Source: Vibrio lentus
GTDB lineage: Bacteria; Pseudomonadota; Gammaproteobacteria; Enterobacterales; Vibrionaceae
Direction: 5' to 3'
DNA: 64,000 bases
Assembly (NCBI RefSeq): GCF_030409755.1
Contig: NZ_JAUFQE010000001.1
Location: 1,426,001-1,490,000 of the forward strand
Shown here: piece by piece, positions 8,641 through 17,783 of the stretch
Numbering within the stretch: the stretch's first letter is position 1
Layout: each line of letters starts with the position of its first letter
The notes under the pieces: model-generated
What the model saw: the letters and a program-made list of their open reading frames with translations, nothing else
The model's database searches: none
What the model was told of the DNA's origin: nothing
Made by a program: the position numbers and the translations under genes

Positions 8641-9249
8641 ATGATTAATGTTGCGCTTGTTGATGACCACGTCATTGTTCGATCTGGTTTTGCTCAATTA
8701 CTCAGTCTTGAAACTGATATTACGGTCGTGGGTGAATTCAGTTCTGCGGCAGAAGCGCGCCTCGGACTACCAAGTTGTCACCCTGATGTCGTTATATTGG
8801 ATATTTCAATGCAAGATGAAAGTGGCCTGAGTTTGTTGGAAGAAATTCCATCAGGCATTGCCAGCATCATGTTGAGCGTACATGACTCTCCGGCGATGGT
8901 TGAAAAGTCGTTAGAGTTAGGAGCTAAAGGTTATCTGAGCAAGCGCTGCAGTCCTGATGAGTTAATTCAAGCCGTACACACGAGCGCAAATGGTGGTTGT
9001 TACCTTACGCCAGATATCGCAATAAAGCTTGCGACACCACTAAAGAATAAAGCCTCTTTAAATCAGTTAACCCGCAGAGAAAGCGAAGTGTGCCAATTAT
9101 TGGCGACAGGGCTCGATGTAAAGTCTATTGCTGTCGAGTTAGGGGTTAGCCATAAAACGGTACATGTGCACCGTGCCAATGCCATGGACAAACTTAATGT
9201 TAAAAACAACGTTGAGCTAGCCAAACTATTCACTCAAGAACAGTACTAA
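8641..9249 (+). CDS. uhpA: Response regulator UhpA (NarL/FixJ type)
   Basis: A 202-residue activator of hexose-phosphate uptake. The receiver domain (1-118) has the acidic pair DD at 8-9, the phosphoacceptor Asp54 (VVILDIS) and a signaling region containing MLSVHDSP and [15 protein letters not shown]. The LuxR-type HTH lies at about 140-200 ([15 protein letters not shown], then [16 protein letters not shown]). Similarity to E. coli UhpA is high along the whole length. ATG 8641 gives the family N-terminus [10 protein letters not shown]; a TTG four codons upstream is less likely. Its stop overlaps the uhpB start by one base. Confidence 0.95.
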   Translation: MINVALVDDHVIVRSGFAQLLSLETDITVVGEFSSAAEARLGLPSCHPDVVILDISMQDESGLSLLEEIPSGIASIMLSVHDSPAMVEKSLELGAKGYLSKRCSPDELIQAVHTSANGGCYLTPDIAIKLATPLKNKASLNQLTRRESEVCQLLATGLDVKSIAVELGVSHKTVHVHRANAMDKLNVKNNVELAKLFTQEQY

Positions 9250-10745
9250 TGCGCTCTTACCTAGCCACCTCCCTATGCGGGGTTTTTATGGCGGGTTGCG
9301 CATGGTTTTGTTTGTGGGTTATCGCTTTCTATTTTATTAATGACCCTGAGTTAGCCATTCTGCTTTTCCCATTCTCGCTTCGATTGGGAATGACGCTGCA
9401 CACTCGTACACAATATTGGCCTGCCATTTACGTTGCAGAGTGGGGGCTCGCAATCGCTTTGGCTCTATTACTGGATGAACCCCAATGGTTAACCGTTTTA
9501 ATCGCCAGCGGATTAAGCATTCCAGCTACTCTATTTGCCAAACGGTATTACTACGGTGACCAAAATCGGCACTTATTGGTCATGGCCAGCATTATAATGG
9601 TGACTTCACTGATCAATGTCGCTGTCGTCGGTTCTCACGTGCCTGCAACTTATATGGTGTGGTTGGTGAGCATCACAGGCGGGTTAATGCTCGTCCCAAT
9701 GTGTTATCTAGTTTGGAACTATCTATTTCAAAATAAGTGGGCACCGTTGAGCTCTTACTTAATTCACAATGCTGTAGAGTTTAAAATTCGTCATATTGCC
9801 TTATACAGCGTATTGCTGGTGGCTAGTATCTTGATACAGACCAGCCTGCCAGATGAACTCAGGCGCTTTGCCCCATTTTGTATGGCGATTCCTATTATCT
9901 TGTTGGCCGTTCGTTACGGGTGGCAAGGCGCTTTGCTCGCGACCTTGTTAAACAGTGTCGCGCTGATAGCTGCCCACAGTGGAACGTCCAAACTCGAAAT
10001 TACCGATTTACTCTTATCTCTTTCCGCTCAAACCATCACTGGCATATTGTTGGGTCTTGCGGTTCAAAAGCAAAAAGATCTCAATTCGAAATTGCGCAGT
10101 GAGCTCTCCAGGAATCAAAATCTTTCACGTCAGTTAATCACGGCTGAGGAATCGGTTCGTCGTGACATTGCTCGTGAGCTACATGATGAGATCGGCCAAA
10201 ACATCACGGCGATTCGCACTCAAGCAAACATTATTAAGCGTGTTGATGCCGCTGAAATGAGTGTTCATTGTGCGGGCACGATTGAGTCATTGTCTTTGAA
10301 TGTTTATGACACCACTAAACGCCTACTCACAAAACTAAGACCTAAAATGTTGGACGACCTTGACCTAAAGGACTCCGTTGAACAGCTCATACGGGAAATG
10401 GAGTTTTCAGATCACGGCGTTGATATCCAGCTAAATTGGCAAGGTGATTATTCATGTTTGAGTGACACGCTTAAGGTCACTCTCTTCCGACTGTGCCAAG
10501 AATCCTTAAACAACGCCCATAAATACGCCGGTGCGAGCGAGATTAAAATTGAACTGATTTTGGATGATCAGGCTTATCTTCAGATATCAGATAATGGCGT
10601 TGGTTTTACAGCGCAAGATCTTCTCAAGGGGATGGGGGTTCGTGGTATGCAAGAGCGTGTTCAGGCACTCGGCGGCAAGATGACAATCAACGCTAATGGT
10701 TCCTCTTCGGGCACCAATATCAGCGTTACATTACCTAAAGTGTGA
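9249..10745 (+). CDS. uhpB: Sensor histidine kinase UhpB
   Basis: A 498-residue inner-membrane kinase that phosphorylates UhpA under control of UhpC. The N-terminal half (about 1-280) holds eight or so hydrophobic segments of a MASE1-like domain. The HisKA_3 helix RRDIARELHDEIGQN follows, with the phospho-His at about residue 312. The ATPase domain shows CQESLNNAHKYAGA (N box) and ISDNGVGF (G box). E. coli UhpB has 500 residues. It is coupled to uhpA (TAATG overlap), and its end overlaps the 5' region of uhpC. Confidence 0.95.
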   Translation: MRSYLATSLCGVFMAGCAWFCLWVIAFYFINDPELAILLFPFSLRLGMTLHTRTQYWPAIYVAEWGLAIALALLLDEPQWLTVLIASGLSIPATLFAKRYYYGDQNRHLLVMASIIMVTSLINVAVVGSHVPATYMVWLVSITGGLMLVPMCYLVWNYLFQNKWAPLSSYLIHNAVEFKIRHIALYSVLLVASILIQTSLPDELRRFAPFCMAIPIILLAVRYGWQGALLATLLNSVALIAAHSGTSKLEITDLLLSLSAQTITGILLGLAVQKQKDLNSKLRSELSRNQNLSRQLITAEESVRRDIARELHDEIGQNITAIRTQANIIKRVDAAEMSVHCAGTIESLSLNVYDTTKRLLTKLRPKMLDDLDLKDSVEQLIREMEFSDHGVDIQLNWQGDYSCLSDTLKVTLFRLCQESLNNAHKYAGASEIKIELILDDQAYLQISDNGVGFTAQDLLKGMGVRGMQERVQALGGKMTINANGSSSGTNISVTLPKV

Positions 10746-10753
10746 GAACGAGT

Positions 10754-12094
10754 ATGTTTGGATTTCTGCGCTCAACAACGTCAAATCGTCATAATCTAAG
10801 TGATGATCAGGTCAATCAGAGTTACCACTACTGGCGCCTTCACATCATGATAGGAATGTATGTCGGTTATGCCGGTTTTTACTTTACTCGTAAAACCTTC
10901 AATTATGCCGCGCCAGCCATGATCACCGATCTTGGTTTGGATAAAGGTGATATCGGCTTAATTGGTACGCTCTTTTATCTCTCTTACGGCTTATCGAAAT
11001 TTATCTCAGGGACAATATCGGATCGTTCAAACCCGCGCTACTTTATGGGTCTTGGCTTAATCGCGACTGGTCTGATAAACATTGCGTTTGGCTTTTCAAG
11101 TTCGTTGACGGCTTTCATTGCACTTTGGGTGCTCAATGCATGGTTCCAAGGTTGGGGTTGGCCTTCATGTTCTAAGTTATTGACGACTTGGTATTCTCGC
11201 TCAGAAAGAGGATTCCGTTGGGCTATCTGGAATACAGCACATAACGTTGGTGGGGCGCTTATCCCTATTCTTGTGGGCTATCTAACTCTTCAATACAGTT
11301 GGCGTTCAGGGTTTATATGGCCGGGTGTGATTGGTGTTTTTATTGGTCTTATCGTTTGCTGGCGCTTACGTGATAAGCCGACCACCATGGGACTTCCGAC
11401 GGTAGGGAAGTGGCGCAATGATCATCTAGAATTGGCGCAAGAGAGCCATGGACAAGGGTTAAGCTATCGAGAAATCCTGAAAATCTATGTGTTCAGCAAT
11501 AAGTACATTTGGTTGCTCGCTTTTAGCTATGTGCTGGTTTACATCGTAAGAACGGCCGTCAACGATTGGGGGAATTTATATCTCACCGAAGAACACCATT
11601 ACAGTTTGATCAACGCAAATGCTGCTTTGTCTCTGTTCGAGATAGGTGGCTTCGTTGGTTCACTTGTTGCTGGGTGGGGATCGGATAGACTGTTTGGTGG
11701 TAACCGTGGCCCGATGAACATCCTGTTTGCGATTGGTATTTTCCTCTCGGTATCTGCTTTATGGCTTATGCCATTAACTAATTTTGTGTTTCAAGCCGCA
11801 GGTCTATTTTGTGTTGGCTTTTTTGTGTTTGGCCCTCAAATGCTAATAGGCATGGCTGCCGCGGAATGCTCACATAAAGACTCTGCCGGGGCAGCAACAG
11901 GCTTTGTTGGCTTGTTTGCTTACATGGGTGCAGCACTTTCTGGTTACCCATTAGCGCTCGTTCTAGAAACCTACGGTTGGAGTGGGTTCTTCATTACCAT
12001 CTCTACTTGTGCTGCGGTCATCGGGTTGCTGCTATTGCCTTTCTTACAAGCTCAATCACCTCAGAAAAGTGCAGAGGCTCGATCTGGTTTTTAA
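10754..12094 (+). CDS. uhpC: Hexose-phosphate sensor UhpC (MFS/OPA family)
   Basis: A 446-residue transporter-like sensor that binds external glucose-6-phosphate and activates UhpB. It has 12 membrane segments and shares the OPA motifs YVGYAGFYFTRKTFNYA, WNTAHNVGGALIP and FFVFGPQMLIGMAAAECSHK. The last of these, together with LFGGNRGPMN, distinguishes UhpC from UhpT. ATG 10754 gives the expected start MFGFL. A GTG at 10742, overlapping uhpB by 4 bp, is the alternative and would add four residues. It closes the uhpABC operon. Confidence 0.93.
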   Translation: MFGFLRSTTSNRHNLSDDQVNQSYHYWRLHIMIGMYVGYAGFYFTRKTFNYAAPAMITDLGLDKGDIGLIGTLFYLSYGLSKFISGTISDRSNPRYFMGLGLIATGLINIAFGFSSSLTAFIALWVLNAWFQGWGWPSCSKLLTTWYSRSERGFRWAIWNTAHNVGGALIPILVGYLTLQYSWRSGFIWPGVIGVFIGLIVCWRLRDKPTTMGLPTVGKWRNDHLELAQESHGQGLSYREILKIYVFSNKYIWLLAFSYVLVYIVRTAVNDWGNLYLTEEHHYSLINANAALSLFEIGGFVGSLVAGWGSDRLFGGNRGPMNILFAIGIFLSVSALWLMPLTNFVFQAAGLFCVGFFVFGPQMLIGMAAAECSHKDSAGAATGFVGLFAYMGAALSGYPLALVLETYGWSGFFITISTCAAVIGLLLLPFLQAQSPQKSAEARSGF

Positions 12095-12185
12095 GGGGTT
12101 TCTTCGTAAATAAGATAGCTGCTAATAGTCCTCTGGTTATTGTGCAGCTATCTTATCTTCAGCGTTTTTTATACGTAGCATTCAA

Positions 12186-12203
12186 ATGTGACTCTTTTCA
12201 CGC
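12186..12203. promoter_or_regulatory. CRP-like binding site upstream of manA
   Basis: GTGA-CTCTTT-TCAC at 12188-12201 is a perfect GTGA-N6-TCAC core. It begins 38 bp before the conserved 43-bp box, exactly as at uhpT. Confidence 0.75.
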
Positions 12204-12225
12204 TTTTCATCGTTCTCTCCCGTTT

Positions 12226-12268
12226 CTAAGAATTTTTCCTATTGCGTCTAAGACCTCATCTCATGTGG
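12226..12268 (+). promoter_or_regulatory. Conserved 43-bp box, candidate UhpA binding site (manA copy)
   Basis: Same order and spacing as the uhpT copy: CTAAGAATTTTTCCTA, five bases, TCTAAGACC, three bases, TCTCATGTGG. Only the spacers and one base in the last block differ. An AT-rich segment (TAATTATTT, 12295-12303) follows as a possible -10 region, about one helical turn further downstream than at uhpT. Confidence 0.72.
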
Positions 12269-12349
12269 GTTTTAGCTGCGCTCTGTAGTCTTTCTAATTA
12301 TTTACGTTATTAGAAATCAGCTCTCTGAATTGTGTTCAAAGGGCTCACT

Positions 12350-13567
12350 ATGGAAAACACCATGTCACTCAGCCACTTCTCAGAACACTCATTTTTCCCA
12401 ATGGAAAACACCATCCAAAATTATGCATGGGGAAGCATTTCTTCGATACGTGAACTGTTTGGCTTTAAGAATGAGTCACAAGAGCCGCAAGCGGAAGTTT
12501 GGATGGGAGCGCATCCGAAAGGTTGTTCAATGGTCAAGTTGGACCAACATTTGGTGCCTCTCTCTGAGCTGATTAACAAGAATAAACCCGCTTATTTATC
12601 TACTGATATTGCGCAGGAGTTCGGTGAACTGCCGTTCTTGTTTAAGATCTTGGCAGCAGAAAAAGCGCTATCGGTTCAGGTTCACCCAAATAAGCGCCAA
12701 GCTGAAATTGGCTTTGTGAGAGAGGAACAGGCAAGCATTCCTCTGACCGCAGGACATCGTAATTACAAAGACTCGAACCACAAACCTGAATTGGTTTACG
12801 CGATCACTGAATACCAAGCGATGAATGGCTTTCGAGAGTTCGATGAAATATTAGGTCTGTTCAGAAAGTTGGATTCGAGCGAGTTGGCTGGTTTAGTTGA
12901 AGAGTTTGGTAACAATCTTGACTCTCTAGGCTTAGAAGCGTTTTTCCGCGATCTGCTAACGCTGAATGACCAACGTAAACACCGAGCATTAGAGCAACTT
13001 CTGAATTACGCAGAGTCTCATCAAGACCAAGCTGAGTTTGCTTTGGTTACCGAGCTTAGCCATCAGTACCCGAACGATATCGGTTTGTTTTGTGTTCTGC
13101 TGCTTAACTTGATCACACTAAAGCCGGGTGAAGCGATGTATTTGAATGCGAACACTCCGCACGCCTACATTAAGGGTACTGGGCTCGAGATCATGGCAAA
13201 TTCAGACAACGTGCTGCGAGCAGGTTTAACGCCAAAACACATTGATGTCGCTGAGTTAGTGGCGTGCACAGAGTTTACGCCAATCCCGTTCGAACGCTTA
13301 TTGTTAGCACCCTCAAAACTGGGTCAATGTGATAGCTATGATATCCCGGTCAGTGATTTTGATTTCAATATCTTTCATCGCCCTCAGCAAGAAGAAGTCA
13401 TCACAAGCAGTGCTGAAATTTTAATGGCAATAGACGCTGATCTAACGCTAGTGAGTCAGAAAGGCGAGCACTTAACGCTCACCAAAGGGCAATCGGTATT
13501 TATCCCAGCCTATATTGGTCATTATGAATTGAGCAGTAAAGGACGAGTGGCTAGAGCGTTTAATTAA
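12350..13567 (+). CDS. manA: Mannose-6-phosphate isomerase ManA (type I)
   Basis: A 405-residue zinc enzyme interconverting mannose-6-phosphate and fructose-6-phosphate. The type I PMI motifs are complete: VQNYAWGS-like NYAWGS, WMGAHPKG, SVQVHPNK (Zn ligands), NHKPELVYA (Zn Glu), NTPHAYIKG, and NSDNVLRAGLTPK. ATG 12350 has AAAGGG at the right distance. An in-frame second ATG at 12401 corresponds to the usual family start but lacks a ribosome-binding site. The two starts share a 14-bp repeat, giving a 17-residue extension. The upstream CRP/box module ties the gene to hexose-phosphate uptake, so that imported mannose-6-phosphate could enter glycolysis. Confidence 0.93.
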   Translation: MENTMSLSHFSEHSFFPMENTIQNYAWGSISSIRELFGFKNESQEPQAEVWMGAHPKGCSMVKLDQHLVPLSELINKNKPAYLSTDIAQEFGELPFLFKILAAEKALSVQVHPNKRQAEIGFVREEQASIPLTAGHRNYKDSNHKPELVYAITEYQAMNGFREFDEILGLFRKLDSSELAGLVEEFGNNLDSLGLEAFFRDLLTLNDQRKHRALEQLLNYAESHQDQAEFALVTELSHQYPNDIGLFCVLLLNLITLKPGEAMYLNANTPHAYIKGTGLEIMANSDNVLRAGLTPKHIDVAELVACTEFTPIPFERLLLAPSKLGQCDSYDIPVSDFDFNIFHRPQQEEVITSSAEILMAIDADLTLVSQKGEHLTLTKGQSVFIPAYIGHYELSSKGRVARAFN

Positions 13568-13769
13568 GGGAATAACTGTCGTATAACATTAGAAATCTTT
13601 CGGGCCTTGGGTATGTGGTAAAGTCTTAGAGATATTAGTAAGAATGAACATTTCATAACAATAAGAGCTCTTCGAATCAGAAAACAAACGTTTTCATAGG
13701 TTGACTAATAAATGCAGGCTGAAACAATAAGCTAAATTTATAGAAGTGTGTTGATCTAAAGGAAATTTG

Positions 13770-16685
13770 ATGAGCTCTTATTCTCACGTTCGCAGTTACG
13801 CCAGTTTGTTCAGTGCCTTATCGTTGGCGCTTGCGTCAGCTCCGAGTGCGGCTGATATATCAACAACGCCCGTCATTGGTGGCGTGTTTAGCTCCAGTGA
13901 AGTATTGAAAAATCAGGTGCTTTCAAGCCTAAGTTATTCTGCCAAACTCACGCGCGATGCGGCTCTTTTCACGATTGGTGGCGTTACATTAGATGCGTAT
14001 ATTCTCGCTCTCCCTTTAGATGTCAAAACCAAAGCTCGAGTCGTTGCTCAGTTATCCAATCCGACGTACTCAATTCCTTTGGGTTACTTTATCTATAGCT
14101 ATTACGACCGCTATTCAGGCTTGGGCAGTGAAGATGTGTTCAAATCTTACTTGTCGACGGTTTATGATAAGCAGGCGCTAAAGGGCTTTGAACATAGCCT
14201 CTATCATGTTGGAGATAAGCCAACCTCAGAGCATCACGAGCCAGATACCTCGACTGAAGCAACGGGACATCATGAAGGTATTCGTATCGATGAACAGTTC
14301 ATTGCTAACATGGTGGTTATCTACGATGCGTTATTCGAAATTGGTGTTTGGCAGGATATGGACACGCTCCCTGCGAATTACACATACTTAACCAATAGCC
14401 CTGAAGATCTAGCGATCATCGCTCAGATTCAACCGATCATCGTTGATTTGATCGGTAAAGCGGCATTGGGAATGGATGACGGCGACATGAAGTCTGCAAT
14501 GTTGGCGATTGCAGAAGATGGTAAACCAGAAAACGCTGATAAGCCGAATAACAAAGCACAAGCTCTTACCATCACGCTTATTGATTTTGTGCGCTTAAAC
14601 TTGCTAAAAGCTTACCGACAATTTGTGTTTAAAGAAGAACGTGTAGAAGCGCTCGATGATTGGATGCAGCAAGCGTTCAGTGACCAGCCTGATGTGCTCA
14701 TTCAGTTCTTAGAATCCCAACAACACAAACGTTTTGCGGTCCAAGTGACGGTCGATGGTTTACAGCAAGGATTGCTCGAGGGGTTGGTCGATGAAAATTC
14801 ACCTTTCATTTCGGTTGCTTATCAGAATCATAAAAACCGAGCGCAATATAAACCTCAGCTAGAAAAAGTGATTGAACCTGAACATCAACAGCAGGTTCGG
14901 TTCATGGAAGTTCTATCAGAACAAACCTACCGTGATCCGAATTACCTTCCGTTCTTCAAAAATCTCTATCAAGAGCATCGAGGCAATATTAGCCGAGTGG
15001 GTATCTCTTCTACTCCGACGATCAGCGTACGCAATCTACCGATCATTAAAACGGGCGCGAAAGTATCGGGGCAAGATGGCACTGGCATCCCTAATTTTCA
15101 CTTTGTTGAGCGAGAGATCGACCGAGCTTATTACTTCTTTGGTAATGATGCCCTGCAGTTAGATGTGTTGATGGCAGACAACAAGGTGCAAACCATGTTT
15201 GATCGCCTTGATTACCTTAAAACGCTGAACTGCAACGCTCAATATGATTGGAATGCTCACACCACTTACGACGGCCTCGTGAACCTAGGTTTGGGTGAAT
15301 CACTGCGTGATTATGGTGAGAAACGCTGCGTTAAAGAGCTTCAAGAACGTTCAGAAGTCGAAGTGGTTTTGCAAGAAAAGCGTCAAGCCTTGATTGAAGA
15401 TATTGAAGCGTATCAGACTATATCTGGCTTTGATCTTTTCACTAAGTTTTCAAAGAAGGCTCAGGTTAAACAATCGATCACTCAGTTTGCCAAGTTAGAT
15501 GGAAAAGGGATGCCAGACTACACCTTGGTGTATAACCCATGGCCGGATCACTTCGCGCACTTTACCGGTCCTTTTAGTGACGAAATTCTGATGCCGACGG
15601 GAGAGCTCAATCGGCTGGACTATTGGATTCGCCAGATTGAAGCAACCTATCGTAGTGCCGGTGTTTACGATAAAACGCTATGGGGTATGGCAGGGGATCA
15701 TGGTTTAACGCCGGTGTTCTACGCGCTCAATCCCGAAAAGCAGGTATTTGAAGGCTTACAAGCAGAGCTTGAGTATCCAATTGTGGTTAAGAAGATATCT
15801 TCAGACGAGGGGGAAGGACCTAAAATCACCAATGCCCTAAGCTACCCAAGCTCGAAGGAATTGGATGTGGTGGTCGCCTCGACTGCTGGTGGTAACTTCA
15901 TGATGGATTTCTTTAATTCGGCTCAAGGCTGGCAGGTTCAGCCGGTTTACCAAGAACTCACGCAGTGGTCTCCGATTGCGGCGACAGTAGATCAGAATAT
16001 CGACATCATCAATCAGATAGCGCAACGCTTGCCTGAAAGTCTTGATTATATGGTCGTAAGAGAAAGTACATGTGATCAACAACGCTGCGCTGTTCGTGTG
16101 ATTGGCAATCGTGATTTAAAACGGGTCGATGAATTGATCACACGTGAAGGTGACAAGCTTTTCTATGAGTCATTAGAAGACAACCGAGCGCCGATTTTGC
16201 TTAATACACAAAGGTTAAATCCATACCTAGCATCACCAAGCGAAGCTGATTTTTCACAGTACTCTCAATTAGTAGAAAAGTGTATTAACCGAGCGGTTAA
16301 GGCGGATGTGACAACGTGGTGTAGCAGTGCTGAGTGGACTTCATTGACGCAACCAACACCTCGACCAGATTCAGTAAATCAACTGGCGAATATCTACCTT
16401 GAAGATAGGGCTGGCACGGTTAACCTGTTCCCTAAAGCGGGAATTGGCTACAACACCAAGGTACCGGGGCGTCATGCTGGTGAGGATTACTTAGAGAAAG
16501 ATGCCTTCATCGGATTCTGGGGAGCGCCAATTGGCGATAACTCTCAGAAATTGAAAATCGAAGCTAATGGATCTTTAGCGCCAACGCTGTTTGAGTATTT
16601 GACCGGAGAACCAGTGGTCGAAGGTGAGAACGGTTGGGGTTTTCCGTCGTTGCTGAATAAGTTGGATGTGTCAGTTGATCGCTAG
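13770..16685 (+). CDS. Large exported alkaline-phosphatase-superfamily enzyme
   Basis: A 971-residue protein with an N-terminal signal peptide (residues 1-29, ending ASAPSAADI). The catalytic part looks like the type I phosphodiesterase/nucleotide pyrophosphatase branch: a candidate Thr nucleophile in SSTPTISVRNLPIIKTG (residues 413-429), GTGIPNF, metal ligands in PWPDHFAHF (about 590), GDHG (about 640) and GRHAG (about 900). The first 400 residues are helical and not recognised. It is much longer than typical members. The start is ATG 13770 with AAAGGA upstream; the preceding TTG is less likely. It lies 202 bp after manA in the same direction, so it may release sugar or phosphate outside the cytoplasm for Uhp uptake; that is inference. 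Confidence 0.75.
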   Translation: MSSYSHVRSYASLFSALSLALASAPSAADISTTPVIGGVFSSSEVLKNQVLSSLSYSAKLTRDAALFTIGGVTLDAYILALPLDVKTKARVVAQLSNPTYSIPLGYFIYSYYDRYSGLGSEDVFKSYLSTVYDKQALKGFEHSLYHVGDKPTSEHHEPDTSTEATGHHEGIRIDEQFIANMVVIYDALFEIGVWQDMDTLPANYTYLTNSPEDLAIIAQIQPIIVDLIGKAALGMDDGDMKSAMLAIAEDGKPENADKPNNKAQALTITLIDFVRLNLLKAYRQFVFKEERVEALDDWMQQAFSDQPDVLIQFLESQQHKRFAVQVTVDGLQQGLLEGLVDENSPFISVAYQNHKNRAQYKPQLEKVIEPEHQQQVRFMEVLSEQTYRDPNYLPFFKNLYQEHRGNISRVGISSTPTISVRNLPIIKTGAKVSGQDGTGIPNFHFVEREIDRAYYFFGNDALQLDVLMADNKVQTMFDRLDYLKTLNCNAQYDWNAHTTYDGLVNLGLGESLRDYGEKRCVKELQERSEVEVVLQEKRQALIEDIEAYQTISGFDLFTKFSKKAQVKQSITQFAKLDGKGMPDYTLVYNPWPDHFAHFTGPFSDEILMPTGELNRLDYWIRQIEATYRSAGVYDKTLWGMAGDHGLTPVFYALNPEKQVFEGLQAELEYPIVVKKISSDEGEGPKITNALSYPSSKELDVVVASTAGGNFMMDFFNSAQGWQVQPVYQELTQWSPIAATVDQNIDIINQIAQRLPESLDYMVVRESTCDQQRCAVRVIGNRDLKRVDELITREGDKLFYESLEDNRAPILLNTQRLNPYLASPSEADFSQYSQLVEKCINRAVKADVTTWCSSAEWTSLTQPTPRPDSVNQLANIYLEDRAGTVNLFPKAGIGYNTKVPGRHAGEDYLEKDAFIGFWGAPIGDNSQKLKIEANGSLAPTLFEYLTGEPVVEGENGWGFPSLLNKLDVSVDR

Positions 16686-16712
16686 GACTTCGCTTTCTAC
16701 CTAACTGGCTGT

Positions 16713-17162
16713 TTATAAATGGTTAGTTAGGGTGAGAGTCATCCCTACAAAATTCTCATCGCCGTCATCAACAATTTGGTAGCCAAGCGCCTGATAAAAA
16801 CTGATGGCGCGAGTGTTACTTCTAAAACTCGACAAAGTGACTTGTTCACGTTGCTCTTCCATGGCTCTCTTATGTATGAGAGTCATGACTTCCTTACCAA
16901 GCGTACGGCCTTGATATTGAGGGAGAATGATCAGCAGATGAATATGGTAGGCGTTGTCATAAGGCTTAAAACACATAAGTCCAATCCTCTCTTTTCCTCG
17001 GTATACCCAATGAAACCAAGAGGGATGGTAATCGTTTAAAAGTCGTTGACGTTGAAAGTCGTCGTCCCAGCCGAAAACGCTATCTACGTGTATGAAAATA
17101 CCTTGTTTAACACACGCAAACAGTTCTTCGAATTCAGAATTTGAAACGAGCTGGAATAGCAT
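16713..17162 (-). CDS. GNAT family N-acetyltransferase
   Basis: A 149-residue GNAT-fold acyltransferase of unknown acceptor. Motif A, the acetyl-CoA loop, is seen as LLIILPQYQGRTLGKEVM (about residues 81-98), followed by the motif B region SNTRAISFYQALGYQ. ATG 17162 is preceded by AAAGAAGAG and is preferred over a GTG 21 bp upstream. It is convergent with the phosphatase gene, leaving only about 27 bp between the stops. Confidence 0.87.
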   Translation of the reverse strand: MLFQLVSNSEFEELFACVKQGIFIHVDSVFGWDDDFQRQRLLNDYHPSWFHWVYRGKERIGLMCFKPYDNAYHIHLLIILPQYQGRTLGKEVMTLIHKRAMEEQREQVTLSSFRSNTRAISFYQALGYQIVDDGDENFVGMTLTLTNHL

Positions 17163-17269
17163 ATTCTCTTCTTTTATTGTCACTCAGCTTCCTAATTAAA
17201 CGCTTTTGAATAAGCAAACAGTAACATAATTGAAGGAGCCGAATCAGCTTAGAAGTTCGATTGTCTTTA

Positions 17270-17299
17270 AATAAAAAAGCCATGCGTGGTGCATGGCTT
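17270..17299 (-). terminator. Terminator of the YdcH-like gene
   Basis: AAGCCATGC (17277-17285) pairs with GCATGGCTT (17291-17299), and a T-run follows on the minus strand (A-run at 17273-17278). Confidence 0.85.
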
Positions 17300-17324
17300 A
17301 GAATAAAGTATTGGATTGATTTTT

Positions 17325-17582
17325 CTATACGATCTTAAGCGCGTGATGACGCGTGAGCTGTTTGTGTAGCGAGTCTTTTAGCTCCATGCGTTCTACTTTG
17401 AGGTTGTGCATGCTGTCGTCATCGATAGGGCTGCCAGAGATTTCTAGCTGACGGATGTCGTAGTCGAGTTGGTGGTACTTCTGCATGTCTGCTTTGAATT
17501 TTTCGTCGTCGTGGTTGAGCTGAACAATGTCTAATTTAAGATCTGGGAAATCTAAGATAAAGGCATGGTTTTCATTGAGCAT
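17325..17582 (-). CDS. YdcH-like DUF465 protein
   Basis: An 85-residue, mostly helical, charged protein. The heptad-like pattern in KYHQLDYDIRQLEISG and LKVERMELKDSLHKQL, with the family spacing of two helices, fits DUF465/YdcH, a small coiled-coil family of unknown function. ATG 17582 is preceded by GAGGAA; a GTG two codons upstream is a weaker start. It is monocistronic with its own terminator. Confidence 0.8.
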   Translation of the reverse strand: MLNENHAFILDFPDLKLDIVQLNHDDEKFKADMQKYHQLDYDIRQLEISGSPIDDDSMHNLKVERMELKDSLHKQLTRHHALKIV

Positions 17583-17671
17583 TGGCACTTCCTCTCTAGT
17601 CGAATTATTAACAGTATAGAAGCAATTTATCGAAAGAAATGTGGTTCAAAACACAAAGCCGTAAAGCGATC

Positions 17672-17715
17672 AAAAAAGGGCACAAACTCGAGGAATCATC
17701 TTCGAACTTGCGCCC
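17672..17715 (-). terminator. Terminator of trhO
   Basis: A long hairpin, 17678-17715, with arms GGGCACAAACTCGAGGA and TCTTCGAACTTGCGCCC. Its mismatches become G-U pairs only in the minus-strand RNA, and six T follow on that strand, so it was selected for the trhO transcript. Confidence 0.85.
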
Positions 17716-17783
17716 TTTTGTATGTATATAGCTAACTATTTATAGTTATATGTTTAGAATCCTAAGAGTTTAAAGCAGAGAGT

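Noticed and set aside
13680..13695. GAAAAC-AAAC-GTTTTC hairpin before the large phosphatase
   Set aside because: The stem is short and AT-rich with no T-run and no second copy; probably chance.
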